From Myotis daubentonii (taxonomy: Eukaryota > Chordata > Mammalia > Chiroptera > Vespertilionidae), in the NCBI RefSeq assembly GCF_963259705.1, contig NC_081846.1, forward strand, positions 91,958,641 to 92,022,640: DNA of 64,000 bases, read 5' to 3'. The position numbers and the translations under genes are program-made. Shown in pieces: positions 12,205 through 22,520 of the stretch; the stretch's first letter is position 1, and each line of letters starts with the position of its first letter. The notes under the pieces were generated by a model that was not told the origin of the DNA, did not search any database, and was given only the letters and a program-made list of their open reading frames with translations.

Positions 12205-13042
12205 AATCACAGAAGTGTTGATTGCAGTGTGTTAAAGGTGAGTGAGTGGGAGTTAAATCATGCAATTTTGAGGAGACTAATTTTTTCTCATTTATGAACC
12301 ACAGCAAGCATTAAATTCTATAAATGTGTGAAGCAGCCTGGGATGTTGTCAATTCCCTATTAAAGTTATTTCTTTAGTTTTTTTCATTTCATGTCCCAGG
12401 AATGCTGGTCATAGGCTAGTAAGTTACAGAGCAGGATCCCGGGGAGCAGGGCCTGGGGCCTGTCCTTCATGGGAGGCCTTAGTGCTGCAGCCCAGGGAGT
12501 GGCAGGAGGGAAGGCGGGCCCTGAGCAGCATAGACACAAGCAAATCCAAGGGGATTTGCAAATGGTGTGGGTGTACAGTCTTGAGAAAACGCCATTGCTT
12601 GCTGTTATGGACGCATCCTTCAGAGAGGCCCTGTGTAGCCATCATAACTAGAAGCAGTCCTGCACAGAAAGGAAGGGGCAGGACTATGTGTGTGGCTCCT
12701 TCACAGCTGTTTCCCCTTTATTCCTGAGAGACTGACACCCCACTTTCAGGTCAGGCTACCCAGTCCCTGCAGAAAGTCAGATCCCAGAGCTACCGTTTTA
12801 TCTCAGCTGCTGCCTTATCTGACTTCAGAAGGAGGGAGAAGCCCAGGCCCGCTTCTTTCTGCAATTGCTGAGTCTCCTCCTCAGCGGCCACGGCCATGCT
12901 GCTGTGCGCCTTAGGGAGCTTCCTGGGGAATCGGGGTAGGTGTACATGAAAAAGCCTGCGCAGTCGCTTCACAGTGCTCCCATTTGGACGTAGGAAGGAG
13001 GTCATCAGCTGAGGGTGGGAATGGGGGAGTTTGTGCCAGAAT
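12205..13042. other. Unrecognised DNA, partly GC-rich
   Basis: The stretch 12430-13000 has higher GC and several short overlapping open frames, but no recognisable protein family or splice-site framework. Confidence 0.4.
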
Positions 13043-13225
13043 CAGGGGTGGGGAATGTCCCGCCCCAGGGTCATACTAGGCCTGCGAAACCATTTGGTCT
13101 GGCCCTGCAACGGCGTTAGATGTGCGTTAGTTCAATGTTTGACCTGACACAGCAGGCTAATTTTTAAGTTGATAATTTTGTATGAATATCCAAATGGCCC
13201 TTGGAAGAAAAAGGTTCCCCACCTG
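13043..13225 (-). mobile_element. hAT-type miniature transposon
   Basis: Terminal inverted repeats CAGGGGTGGGGAA (13043) and TTCCCCACCTG (ending 13225) bracket non-coding DNA. The interior matches, in reverse, the element at 28154-28337 (shared CAAATGGCC, GCAGGCTAATTTTTAAGTTG and CATTTGGTCTGGCC-like phrases). The hAT assignment rests on the CAGRGGT..ACCYCTG termini. No 8-bp duplication is evident. Confidence 0.75.
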
Positions 13226-13313
13226 GAAGTTTGAAGAGAAGGGGAGAATGTGATATCGTCGTCTAGAAGAAAGGGAGGCTGAAGTGACCCTGAAGGTGCA
13301 GTAGAACTACTTT

Positions 13314-13531
13314 TTTTAGAAGGAGAGGGAGAAGGGGAGGGGGAGGGGGAGGGGGGAGAGGGGAGAGGGAAGGAGAGGGAAGGGGGAGGGGAGAGAGAAA
13401 CACTGATGGGCTGCCCCATGCGCTCCCCTTACAGGGGATGGAGCCAGCAACCTGGGCATGTGCCCTGACTGAAAATTGAACCGGCAACCTTTCTGTGCAT
13501 GGGACGGTGCCCAACTAACTGAGCCAGGCCT
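13314..13531 (-). mobile_element. Ves-related SINE with expanded G/A tract
   Basis: AGTAGAACTACTTT is duplicated at 13300-13313 and 13532-13545. The tRNA-like head is on the right. The purine-rich body has expanded into GGGGGAGGGGGAGGGG at about 13336-13390, which makes an artefactual proline/serine-rich frame on the minus strand. Confidence 0.9.
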
Positions 13532-13782
13532 AGTAGAACTACTTTATCAAGAGAGCAGGTAGTAGCAGCGGCCAAGGCTTCTCACTGAACATGGTGCTGA
13601 GGCTTAAGGAACCACGGTATGTGGGGCACTGCATGGACTAGGGTCCCGTACAGATTATTACTATCAGTATTTGTACCACACGCATCAGTTTGCCAAGAAG
13701 GTCAGTAAATATTGATTGATCAATGATGTATATCACTAGAAGATATTAGGAGAGAAAGAATACAAGAAAAATATAAATGATT

Positions 13783-14015
13783 CTTTTTCTTTTTTTAAAA
13801 AAATATATATTTTTGTTGATTTTTTACAGAGAGAAAGGGGAAGGTATAGAGAGTTAGAAACATAGTTGAGAGAGAAACATCTATCAGCTGCCTCCTGCAC
13901 TCCCTCCACTGGGGATGTGCCCGCAACCAAGGTACATGCCCTTGACCAGAATCGAACCTGGGACCCTTCAGTCTGCAGGCCGACGCTCTATCCACTGAGC
14001 CAAATTGGTTAGGGC
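13783..14015 (-). mobile_element. Ves SINE
   Basis: A near-complete Ves element with the head phrase GACGCTCTATCCACTGAGCC and the box-B region CAGAATCGAACCTGGGACC (plus strand). A 9-bp flanking duplication TAAATGATT lies at 13774-13782 and 14016-14024. Confidence 0.92.
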
Positions 14016-14434
14016 TAAATGATTAGTTTTCTATTCAAATACCTAAAAATCTAGGTTTGGGGGATAAAAATAAGAAGATAAACAATTCAAAGCATAATAT
14101 CAGTAGAAATTTAGTAACCCAGGTAAGTGGCCCAGCCCGGGGCGCTAGGTAAGATCTAAGTGATGATGGGAAAGGGGCCACGGAGGCTAGGCCTGGGCAG
14201 GCAGAGTGTGGCTGCGAGGAAGGATGCCAAGCGCCTCTGGTTTCTCATAAGCAAATGTGGCCGAGGAGATGAAGGCTTGGAGTTGAACTACGGGGAATAA
14301 TTTGTGGAAACAGGATGGGGTTGGGTATGAGAGTGTTTTGAAGGACAGAGTTGGTGTCAGGGCATTTTCTTACTGACCATGAAGCTCTGCATGATAATTC
14401 AGTAAGTTCATCTTGAAAGGCTAAAGCTTCCTGA

Positions 14435-14530
14435 GGACATACTTTATGCTGTTACTGTTTTAAACATTTCTTTGTGTTAACTCACTGGATTCCTTTAACA
14501 ACCTTTGCTCCCGAAGAAGGTGCAGTAGGC
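14435..14530 (+). repeat. MIR fragment
   Basis: It resembles the MIR segment around TGTGCCAGGCACTGTTCTAA..ATTAACTCATTTAATCC, with many substitutions. The assignment rests on similarity only. Confidence 0.45.
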
Positions 14531-14542
14531 TAAAAGGTCTTA

Positions 14543-15087
14543 ATGTAACTGGAAAACCAAGGGGTCCGGCTGCCTGTCACTACTCCAGCCAATTAAGCAG
14601 GGACAGGGTTGAATCATGTATGAGTGTTTATTCCAATCCTGCCAGTAGCGTGGGAGGGCAGCAGGTCACCCACAAACGTCTGCTCTCCGGGCTCCCATTA
14701 GCCAGCTGCTTATAGAGGTAGAACTACAAAGGGAAAGTAGTTCTGCAAAAGGGCAGTTTACAATATGCAAAAGGACTAGGGTCTTCAAAAGGCTTAGTGA
14801 TATGCAAACTAATCCTTCCCCCTATTACATGGGGAAATAGCCAAAGGGAGTGCCAGATGGGCAGTTGACAGGTGAGCAGGCTGGAGGTCTGCGAAGGCCT
14901 GCAGGGATGCAGAAAGGGCTGGGGACCCTTAAAGCGCCATGATGATAGGCAGCTCCAAATGGGAGGAAGGGCTGAGCCTCCAGGTGAGCTCCAGCCAGGG
15001 TAGAAGGGCCTTCTTTAATCAGAATAAAACAATCATGGTTAACAGAGCATGATTAACATTTCTTACAATACTAGCTGGCTCCCCAGC
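14543..15087 (-). mobile_element. Possible LTR, antisense
   Basis: On the minus strand there is an AATAAACACTCATACATG polyadenylation-type signal (plus strand 14620-14637) upstream of a C-rich, pyrimidine-biased end, as in an LTR R-U5. The termini could be TG at 14543 and CA at 15087, but no target-site duplication supports these limits. No retroviral coding is present. It may instead be a unique segment. Confidence 0.3.
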
Positions 15088-15410
15088 ATTCTATTGCTGC
15101 CCCCTTTCATTAAGCTATTCTGAGAAATGTATCTGTGAGGATAAGTTAGGGATACAGAAAGTGTATCTTTCCAAAGACATGTAGGTAAAAAGCAAGAAAA
15201 GCAGGGTAAGCAAAACTGAGCTTCCTTCCTAACTGAGCAGACTACAGAGCAGAGCCAGAGGTCAGTTCCCTGCTGGTCCCTGCTGGTGGCCTATGTGGAC
15301 GTGAGCAGTGGCCCAATGTTCTGTGTTTCTCATCTGGTTGGGCTGATATTGACCTGGATTCCAGAAGATGTTCCTTTGGTGGTTCTCACCTCTGGTGCAT
15401 TATACGTAGA

Positions 15411-16004
15411 CTATATATGAAATTTATGCAGGGGGGGTGTCCCTCAGCCTGGCCTGTGCCCTCTCAAAGTCCAGGAGCCCTCGGGGGATGTCCGACTGAC
15501 AGCTTAGGGCTGCTTCGGAGGCACAAGAGGCTCCCAGCACCACCACTGTGCTTGCCAGCCATAAGCCTGGCTTCTGGCTGAGCGGTGCTCCCCCTGTGGG
15601 AGCACACTAACTACCAGGGGCAGCTCCTCCGCTGAGTGGGATTGGGCCAAAACCAGCTCTCTAACATCCCCTGTGGGGTCTCGGATTGCGAGAGGGTACA
15701 AGCCAGGCCAAGGGACCCCACAGGTGCACAATTGGGGCCTGGGAGGGACATGGGAGGTTGGCCAGCTGGGGAGGCATGCGGGAGGGCTCCAGGGCATGTC
15801 CAAACCATCTCGCTCAGTCCCGATCAGCCAGACCCCAGCAGCAAGCTAACCTACCACTCGGAGTGTCTGCCCCAGGGTGGTCAATGCACATCATAGCGAA
15901 TGGTTGAGCAGCCTTAGCATATCATTAGTATATTATACTTTGATTTGTTGAACAGATGACCGGAGGACCAGACACTTACAACATCAGGCTTTTATTAAAT
16001 AGGA
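15411..16004 (-). mobile_element. Helitron, diverged 3' end
   Basis: The 3' terminus is degenerate (CTAT at 15411, flanking A15410) with a decayed hairpin TGAAATTTATGCA. The 5' end is sharp: ATCAGGCTTTTATTAAATAGGA ends at 16004 before T. The interior shares the AGCAGCAAGCTAACCTACCA and GGTTGAGCAGCCTTAGCATA blocks with the copy at 33148, so both belong to one subfamily. Its CTCF-like site is degraded (CTGCCCCAGGGTGGTCA). Confidence 0.88.
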
Positions 16005-17047
16005 TGAAAGCATTTGATACTGTCCATTGCGGTCATATGCTTCCAACCAGAGAGGGATTATATGATTGTCACAGCTATTCTTCTTTCTCACTATGTCAAC
16101 AGGAAAAAGAGCACTCATTAAAGTAAGCTTCCTTTCTCTTTTAAGAGAATATAAAATGATTGATGTTTCAACATTTAGAATTATTTTCCCATCCATCTCA
16201 AAATTTCTGTGTTTAATTGCTTGAAAATAAATATGATGAAAACATTAAATTATCCCAAGATTTATTTTGCTTCTCATCCAGAAGGAGAGAATTACCCAAG
16301 GGGAAGTGCACGTGCGGAGAAGTCTGGAACCACACCCACCTTTGCGGTCAGGAGAGGCCGCCTCCACCACTGCACACTCTCCCCTGAGCTGCAGATGCAG
16401 CTGCTGGAGAGGCCGTGCCCACTGCAAATATTTGTGATCAGAATAAAAGACACAAACCCCTTCAAATGAACCAAGTGAATCGTAGCAAATATGCCTGTTT
16501 ATTTTTCTAGACTAAAGTTTTCTTTTAAATTTCTTAACATTACCAATAAGCAGCATAAATTAACATGCATAATTTCTCTAACTAAAGCACACACAGACAT
16601 TTTCCTCTCTGATAGTTATGTCATTTTTGGCTCCGTTAAATGATGTGATTCATTTCTTTTCTTTTTATTATTGCTTTTATTTTTGAGTGATTCATTTTTA
16701 AGCTTTACTAGAATGGCAGCCTGTGAATCCATGCTATCTTGGAATCTGACTATTCAACCAAACAGTGCAGTTGAAATCTGTTACCTTTAAATTTTTAAGT
16801 AATATATTCCTCTAGCTATCTATTAAAGCTTGGAGATGGTAGTTAATATTTTTAACATTTATATAAATGTATTTTTAGAAAGAAAGATGCTTTTAGAAAT
16901 GTCCAAATTAAAAAACAGAAAAAAATAATCATCTGGGGAGAAGCCACTTCAAGACAGAACTTGCGTAAGCACCAACCAGCTTTTGTCTGCGATTGCTTAA
17001 TTCTCCTTTAACTCTTTATAATTCTATGTCAAACAATAGCTTCCCTT
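16005..17047. other. Unrecognised AT-rich DNA
   Basis: No exon or repeat family is recognised. A more GC-rich island lies at 16280-16430. Confidence 0.4.
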
Positions 17048-17428
17048 TCATTTAGGTGAAATTCCCATAACAAAATTAATCATTTTAAAGTGAACAGCTC
17101 ACTGGTGTTTGCTATGTTCATATCATTGTGCAAATACCACCTCTCTCTAGTTCAAAATATTTTTATCTCCCCAAATAAAACTTGTATCATTAAGCAGTTA
17201 CTCCTCATTGCTCCCTCCTCAGAGCTGCTGGCTATGCCCAAACTGTTTTGTTTCGTTTCATTTTGTTTCTATAGATTTACCTATTCTGAGTGTTTCATAT
17301 AAATGAATACATGCAATATACCACCTTTGGTGTCTGTGTTTTATTTACTTACGTAATGTTTTGGAGGCTTTTCTACATTGTAGCGTAGATCAGTCATCCC
17401 TTCCTTTTTACGGTTCGATAATAGATTA
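17048..17428 (-). mobile_element. Old L1M 3'-region fragment
   Basis: The plus strand follows the well-known antisense L1M text: GGTGAAATTCCCATAACA, ATTTTAAAGTGAACAG, TTCATATAAATGAATACATG, then TACATTGTAGCGTAGATCAG. It is substantially diverged. It is broken at its right end by the MLT1 LTR. Confidence 0.7.
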
Positions 17429-17661
17429 TTGTATGTATGTAGTATCTTACGGCTGCCATAAAGATATCACAAACTGTGTAGCTTTAATAAGAGAAATGCA
17501 TTGTCAGACAGTTCAGGAGACTGGAAGTCACATTTCAGGTTTCAGCAGGGCCCACTCCCTCTGAGGTCTCGAGAAGAATCCTTCCTGTCCTCCTTCTAGT
17601 TCTGATGGTCACTGGTTTAGCTGCAGGGGTACAATTTCTGCCTCTGCTATCACATGGCCTT

Positions 17662-17879
17662 TTGTGTCTTTCTATTTGATTTTTAGAAATAGAGGAAGGG
17701 AGAGAGAGGGAGGGAAAGAAACATCAATGTGAAAGAGAAACAACAATCAGCTGCCTCCCTTGCTCCTACCAACCGGGGGTCGATCCCTCAACCTAGGTAT
17801 GTATCCTGACCAGGAATCGAACTCAAGCCTTTTGGTGTATGAGAAGATGCTCAAACCAACCGAGCCATCCAGCCAAGAC
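17662..17879 (-). mobile_element. Ves-related SINE inserted in MLT1
   Basis: Flanked by CACATGGCCTT (17651-17661) and CACATGCCCTT (17880-17890), an 11-bp duplication with one mismatch. Its head ends with GAGCCATCCAGCCAAGACC. It is younger than the LTR it interrupts. Confidence 0.88.
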
Positions 17880-17890
17880 CACATGCCCTT

Positions 17891-18050
17891 CTTTTACTTC
17901 TTCTTTTTTTAATTGTTTAAAAAATATTTATTGTTGAAAGTATTACATAGATCCTACCTTTCCCCCCATTAACCTCTTCCAGCCCACTCCCATCCTCCCT
18001 CCCATCCCCACTGCCCGGCCCTCACCACCCCATTGTCCGTGTCTATATGC
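17891..18050 (-). mobile_element. Bat L1 3'-end fragment
   Basis: The plus strand shows the antisense L1 3' UTR: a T-rich start, TTATTGTTGAAAGTATTACA, CCCCCATTAACCTCTTCC, then GTGTCTATATGC. It is a severely 5'-truncated insertion directly beside the SINE. Confidence 0.8.
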
Positions 18051-18203
18051 CCGTCTTATAAGGACACACACAATGGAATTAGGGACCACCCTAATAGACT
18101 ATGACCTCATCTTCACTTAACATCTTCTAAGATTCTATTTATAAATATAAGGTCACATTCTTAGGCACCTCAGGTCAGGACATTATTTCTTCGATTTATA
18201 AGT

Positions 18204-18335
18204 GTTGGATTTGTTAAATGTCTTTCCTGTGTTAATTGAGATGTGCACATATTTGTTTTCTCACTCTCTGTTCTACGGTTGTGATGTGTTTCATTGATTG
18301 TCTTATATTGGACCTATATTGCCATTCTCTTGAGC
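18204..18335 (-). mobile_element. L1 ORF2 fragment, diverged
   Basis: The plus strand resembles antisense L1 ORF2: TTTGTTAAATGTCTTTCC, TTAATTGAGATGTGCACATA, TGATGTGTTTCATTGATTG. It is probably the continuation of the old L1 left of the MLT1. Confidence 0.6.
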
Positions 18336-19559
18336 CTAACTTCCTCCTCTAATCCTCTTTGAATGGATCTAGTTTAGATGCAATGATTTTCCCTGTCCCC
18401 ATGACACAGTCTATGTTTCCTTATGACTTAATTTACCACACTGACTTGTAATTAACTCTTGACTCTCTTGCCTTTGCCTGTACACTATACACTGAGGGTT
18501 CACAGAGATCACCTTTGACCCAGCACGTATTCCCAGTCCCTGGAACAGTGTCCAGAACATAACAGGCATTGACGAATCAAGGGTGAATGTCTGCGTGTGC
18601 TGAACACCAATTATGTAAGAGTAAGCCTGCTTTCAGAAACTTAGCCAAACTTCAAGATGCAAATTTAAGAGCCTCCTCTTGTGTCAAGCAATTTTTATGA
18701 CCCTCACTCTTCTCATCTTATTTCCCCTAAGACACTTGGAGTCTAAGACACTTAATTACCACTTAGGTGTAAATGGAACCTACATTCTTCTTACCCATCT
18801 CCTAACACACAGGTTTTAATAATAAATTTGTATATGGAACTTTAAAAGTTAAAATGTACATTGAAATAAAAGTAGATAGAGGATGTCATTGTTTAGATTT
18901 CTTAAAGAGACTAAGTGGTTTTCTCTCTAACTTAACTGCTTGAATTGTAAACATAGCTTAATGTAAAATAGGTCAGCAATAGGGGATTATTTAACTATAG
19001 AAACTCCGAAAGAGAGTCACATATGTGAACACTGACAAGATCTACCCAATGAGTTCATACAAGTATGGTCCCATTGGGAAGGTCAGCCTTATTAGATAAA
19101 TAGATTCATCAGACTATTTTACCTGGAAATCATCAAACATTCTATTTTAATTATAATTTATTTTGTCCTAATTCCATGATCCACATCTATCTTCTTATAC
19201 TATTTGATCGTGTATAGTCAAGGCCATTTAAAGTAATACTTTTTTCTTCATAAATTAGTGTATTGGCATTCTGAAGTTATATGTTAATCACAGAATCTAA
19301 GATATTAGTATAACAGACAAAGATGGATTCGTTCTGAGTGAATGAGCAAACCAGATTTCTGAGGCTGCCTAAATAAGGGAGGACACTGGATCATAGTAAA
19401 TTTACCAAGCTAATGCCTGATGTGGGATGCTTCATGGTGGGTAGACTGACAGCACACTCACCTAACACTATGTAGCCATGCCTGGAGTGTCTATATGTAG
19501 CATTCAGATGGCACCAACATGAAATAACATAGTGCACAGAGGTAATCAAAGAGTGAGTC
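18336..19559. other. Unrecognised DNA
   Basis: No exon is recognised. A weak L2/MIR-like phrase CCCTGGAACAGTGTCCAGAA lies at about 18538-18557. Confidence 0.4.
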
Positions 19560-19668
19560 AAAACCCAGACCCAACACTATGAATTTGGATTTTACCATTA
19601 ATTTAATTTTCCTGAGCCTCTCCATATGGACAATGGACATAGTAATACCAAATTCTAGGGCTATTATC
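19560..19668 (-). repeat. MIR fragment
   Basis: The plus strand follows antisense MIR: TTTTCCTGAGCCTCTCC, then ATGGACAATGGACATAGTAATACC. It is diverged. Confidence 0.6.
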
Positions 19669-19674
19669 TATCTA

Positions 19675-20008
19675 CTAGAGACCCATTGCAAGAAGAGATT
19701 TGTGCAATAGGCCTTCCCTTCTCCTGGCTGCCAGCACAGGTTTTCCTCCAGCAACCGGGACCCAGGCCCTCACTCCGGCTGGAGTCGCCTTGAGTCTTCC
19801 ATCTTCGTGGCTCCAGCCAGAGCCACTTTCAGTCTTCCATCTTTGTGGCTCCAACTTGCCTTCAGTCTTACCTCTGCCCCTTGGAGCCTATGTATGCAAA
19901 TTAACCGCCATCTTTGTTGGCGGTTAATTTACATATCATGCTGATTAGCCAATGGGAGGTGTAGCAAAGGTATAGTCAATTACCATGTTTGTCTATTATT
20001 AGATAGGA
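19675..20008 (-). mobile_element. Helitron 1 of a four-element array
   Basis: CTAG at 19675-19678 after A19674. The 3' hairpin region is TTGCAAGAAGAGATTTGTGCAA. The 5' end is ATTACCATGTTTGTCTATTATTAGATAGGA. It shares its 5' 100 bp with the copy at 49102 (AGCCAATGGGA, CAATTACCATGTTT). It carries a CCGCCATCTTTG block followed by AAATTAACC, part of the shared promoter-like module. Confidence 0.9.
19905..19957 (-). promoter_or_regulatory. Promoter-like module in a Helitron (degraded copy)
   Basis: Read on the minus strand: CCCATTGGCTAATCAG, then ATATGTAAAT (octamer with one change), then AAAGATGGCGG at 19905-19915. The order and spacing match the modules at 20433 and 49516. Function is inferred from motifs only. 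Confidence 0.35.
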
Positions 20009-20377
20009 TACTAATAAAAGGGTAATATGCTAATTAGACCAGGAGACCTTCTGGGAGACCTTCCATACAAAGCCATGGTGGTGGGGCTGAAGCAGAGGCA
20101 GGTTTGTGGTGATCAGGTCAGTGGGGGGGGGAGGAGTTGGGAACGAGCAGGCTGGCAGGGGTGGCAGTTGGGGGTGAGAAAGCCGGTGGGGGGGGGGGTG
20201 CAGTTGGGGTGAGCAGGCTGGCAGGCAGGTGAGAGGTTAGGTGCCAGCGGTCCTGGATTGTGAGAGGGATGTCCGACTGCCAGTGTGGGCCCAATCCCAC
20301 ACTGGCAGTCGGACATCCCCGAGGGGTCCCAGATTAGAGAGGGTGCAGGCAGGCTGAGGGACACCCCCCACCACTAA
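20009..20377 (+). mobile_element. Helitron 2 of the array
   Basis: It starts TACTAATAAAAGGGTAATATGC immediately after the GA of element 1. The right end is CTAA at 20374-20377 without the usual 3' hairpin, so the end is truncated or replaced. The interior is GC-rich and includes a perfect 24-nt inverted repeat at 20266-20319. Confidence 0.8.
20266..20319. repeat. Perfect inverted repeat, 24-nt arms
   Basis: The arms 20266-20289 and 20296-20319 are exact reverse complements around a 6-nt loop (CCCAAT). The core is GATGTCCGACTGCCAGTG. It sits inside Helitron 2. A shorter related hairpin (GGGGATGTCCG..CGGACATCCCC) lies in the Helitron at 32494. Confidence 0.95.
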
Positions 20378-20432
20378 TATATACACTAATAAAAGAGAAA
20401 CATGCAAATTGGTGTCACTCTGCTACACCTAC

Positions 20433-20478
20433 CAGCCAATCAGGGTGAGTATGCAAATTAACCCACAAAGATGGCGGC
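20433..20478 (+). promoter_or_regulatory. Promoter-like module: CCAAT, octamer, YY1-like
   Basis: In order: CAGCCAATCAGG (20433-20444), ATGCAAAT (20451-20458) and AAGATGGCGGC (20468-20478). These match the CCAAT-box, octamer and YY1 consensus cores. YY1 sites of this form often sit at or just after transcription starts. It lies about 55-100 bp from the Helitron 5' end. Activity is inferred. Confidence 0.45.
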
Positions 20479-20685
20479 GGCCACAGACCTGAAGGCTTGG
20501 GTTGCCCCCGGTGATGGAGGAAGCCAAGCTTCTCACCCACCCTGGCCACCACTCACGGAGTGGCTGGGGGCCTGTGTCACTGGGGCGACCCAGGCATCCA
20601 GCCTGCCCTGGCCACCACTCAAGGGAGAGAACAACAGGCAGGTGGGCCAGGAACCTGAGAGATCAATGCAGAGGGTCGCCTTCTC

Positions 20686-20726
20686 CAAGCCTCTGTGGTG
20701 TGGCTGGTGGCAGGCCCCCAGCAGGG

Positions 20727-20759
<33 letters not shown>

Positions 20760-21290
20760 CACACACACTCACACAAGGCATCTGCTCCAAGCCTCTTTGG
20801 CATGGCTGGGGGCAGGCCCCAGAGGACACACACACACACACAGGGCTCCTGATTTGAGTCTACGTGGTGCAGCTGGGGGCAGGCCCCCAGCAGACACACA
20901 CACACATACACACACACACACACCACATACATGGGGTGCCTGCTCTGAACCTCCAACATGGCTGGGGGCAGGGTCATACACACTCACACACATGCAGACA
21001 CACCACATACATGGGGTGCCTGCTCTGAACCTCCAACATGGCTGGGGGCAGGCCCCCAGTGGGGTCATACACACTCACACACACGCACACACACACACAC
21101 ACATACACACACACACTCACACACACGGGGTGCCTGCTCTGAGCCTCCGACGTGGCTGGGGGCAGGCCCCCGGTGGATACACACACACACACGGGGTGCC
21201 TGCTCCAAGCCTATGTGGCGTGGCTGGAGGCAGCCACCAGTGGACACACACACACACAGACACACACGGGGAGCCTGCCCTGAGTCGCTG
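20686..21290. repeat. Composite minisatellite with embedded (CA)n
   Basis: About seven units of roughly 60-110 bp. Each has a GC-rich part (CTCCAAGCCTCTGTGGYGTG.., GGGGGCAGGCCCCCAG) and a variable CA run. Unit lengths differ mainly through the CA runs. Long threonine/histidine-rich open frames across it are repeat artefacts. Confidence 0.93.
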
Positions 21291-21427
21291 CTGCCAGACT
21301 TTGGCTTAGGCCCACTCCCCACTAAGCTGTCAGTAGGACATCCACTGAGGGCTCCAGGACTGTGAGAGGGAGCAGGCTGGGCTGAGGGACCCCACCCCCC
21401 AGTGCACAAATTTCATGCACCAGGCCC

Positions 21428-21429
<2 letters not shown>

Positions 21430-21505
<76 letters not shown>
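21430..21505. repeat. (AT)n microsatellite at a Helitron junction
   Basis: About 37 AT units fill the junction between the CTAA end of Helitron 3 and the start of Helitron 4, whose family normally begins TATATATA. Confidence 0.97.
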
Positions 21506-21506
<1 letters not shown>

Positions 21507-22203
21507 TTAAGCAACCATTACAACCAAATAGCCAGAACGACCAATCATTGTGATGCACACTGACCACCAGGGGGCAGGTGCTCAAAGCAGGACCTGCTCC
21601 TTGGTGGTCAGGGAGCTCCCACAGCCAACCTCCCCCAGCCGGCCAACCTCCTGAGGTCCCTCCCCACAGCCGGAAGGCCTTGATCACCTGATTGGGACAG
21701 GGCCCTGGGCTGGGATGGGGAAATGAGGGTGGGTGGCGGCAGACAAGGCTCCTTTCCCAGGGGGCCCAAGGGCTGGCTTCCTCCTCAGGGCTGGTGGCCA
21801 ACCTCCCGTGGTCCCTCCCCTGGTGGCAGCATGGTGGCGAGGGAAGGAGGAAGGGGGGAGGCAGGGAACCATGCAGTGGAAGGGCTCCCGTGTCAGCAGC
21901 CAGCATCTGTTCCTTCTGCAGCGTCTGTTCCAGCCCAGCAACCGTCACCTCCTCTCCTGACCCTGCCGGGGCCTTTGTGTCCCAGGCTGGGACAGGGAAC
22001 TGGGGGTGGGTGGCAGTGGACACAGCCCCTTTCCCAGGGGGTCAGAGGGCCGGCTCACTCCTTGGGGCTTGCGGCCAACCTTCCGTGCTCCATCCCTCCC
22101 CCCAGCTTGCAGGCCCCAATTGGCCCATCTCTGATTGGCCCCTGATCACCAGCCAGGCCTAGGGACCCTATCCATGCATGAATTTCATGCACCAGGCCTC
22201 TAG
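21506..22203 (+). mobile_element. Helitron 4 of the array
   Basis: The 5' end is merged with the AT run and continues GCTTAAGCAACCATTACAAC. The 3' end is ATGCATGAATTTCATGCAC, CAGGCCTCTAG (CTAG 22200-22203) and T. It carries a CTCF-like core at 21561-21577. Long open frames on both strands have no recognised domain. Confidence 0.9.
21561..21577 (+). promoter_or_regulatory. CTCF-like motif inside a Helitron
   Basis: TGACCACCAGGGGGCAG matches all core CTCF consensus positions. It is in the Helitron sense orientation, about 56 bp from the end of the AT run. Confidence 0.5.
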
Positions 22204-22520
22204 TAAGAAATAAATGAGATGCCTCTGTAAGTTTTCAACAGAGAAACTAACACTTGGTTGGTCTTCATTAAACATCAGCTATCTTCCCTTTTGCATTTCT
22301 ACATTGAGCACAGGCCTGGCTTGCAGGCAGGGATTACTAGTACAGATTTCAGAACATTTATGGGTTTAGCAAAGGGCCCCTCTTTATTTCGGCACCACTG
22401 GCTGTTCCTGCTCTATCAATCAATGACAATGAAAGCATCGCCAAAATGGACACTCAGAGTTTTGTGTTCTTCAAGTGCGAATACAGAATTCACCAATTCT
22501 CTCTTACTTGTTTATATTTT

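Larger units (their letters stand above)
17429..18200 (-). mobile_element. MLT1 LTR (ERVL-MaLR), antisense, with two insertions
   Basis: The left part (to 17650) reads as the reverse of an MLT1 3' end: TTACGGCTGCCATAAAGA, CACAAACTGTGTAGC, TTCAGGAGACTGGAAGTC. The right part (18051-18200) holds CCACCCTAATAGACTATGACC and AATATAAGGTCACATTCTTA. A SINE (17662-17879) and a bat L1 3' end (17891-18050) lie between them. This is a solo-LTR-like remnant with no internal retroviral coding. Confidence 0.75.
20378..21431 (+). mobile_element. Helitron 3 of the array, with minisatellite
   Basis: The left end has TATATACACTAATAAAAGAG and ATGCAAATTGGTGTC. The right end has GTGCACAAATTTCATGCAC, then CAGGCCCCTAA (CTAA at 21428-21431, within the CTRR rule). 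Most of its 1.05 kb is the CA-rich minisatellite. The 5' part carries the promoter-like module. Confidence 0.85.

Noticed and set aside
20695..21309. 204-codon threonine/histidine-rich frame
   Set aside because: Product of CA repeats in the minisatellite.
21322..22023. 233-codon open frame on the minus strand, and overlapping frames of 140-156 codons on the plus strand
   Set aside because: They lie wholly inside two Helitrons and cross an AT microsatellite (poly-YI). GC-rich sequence simply lacks stops. No domain.
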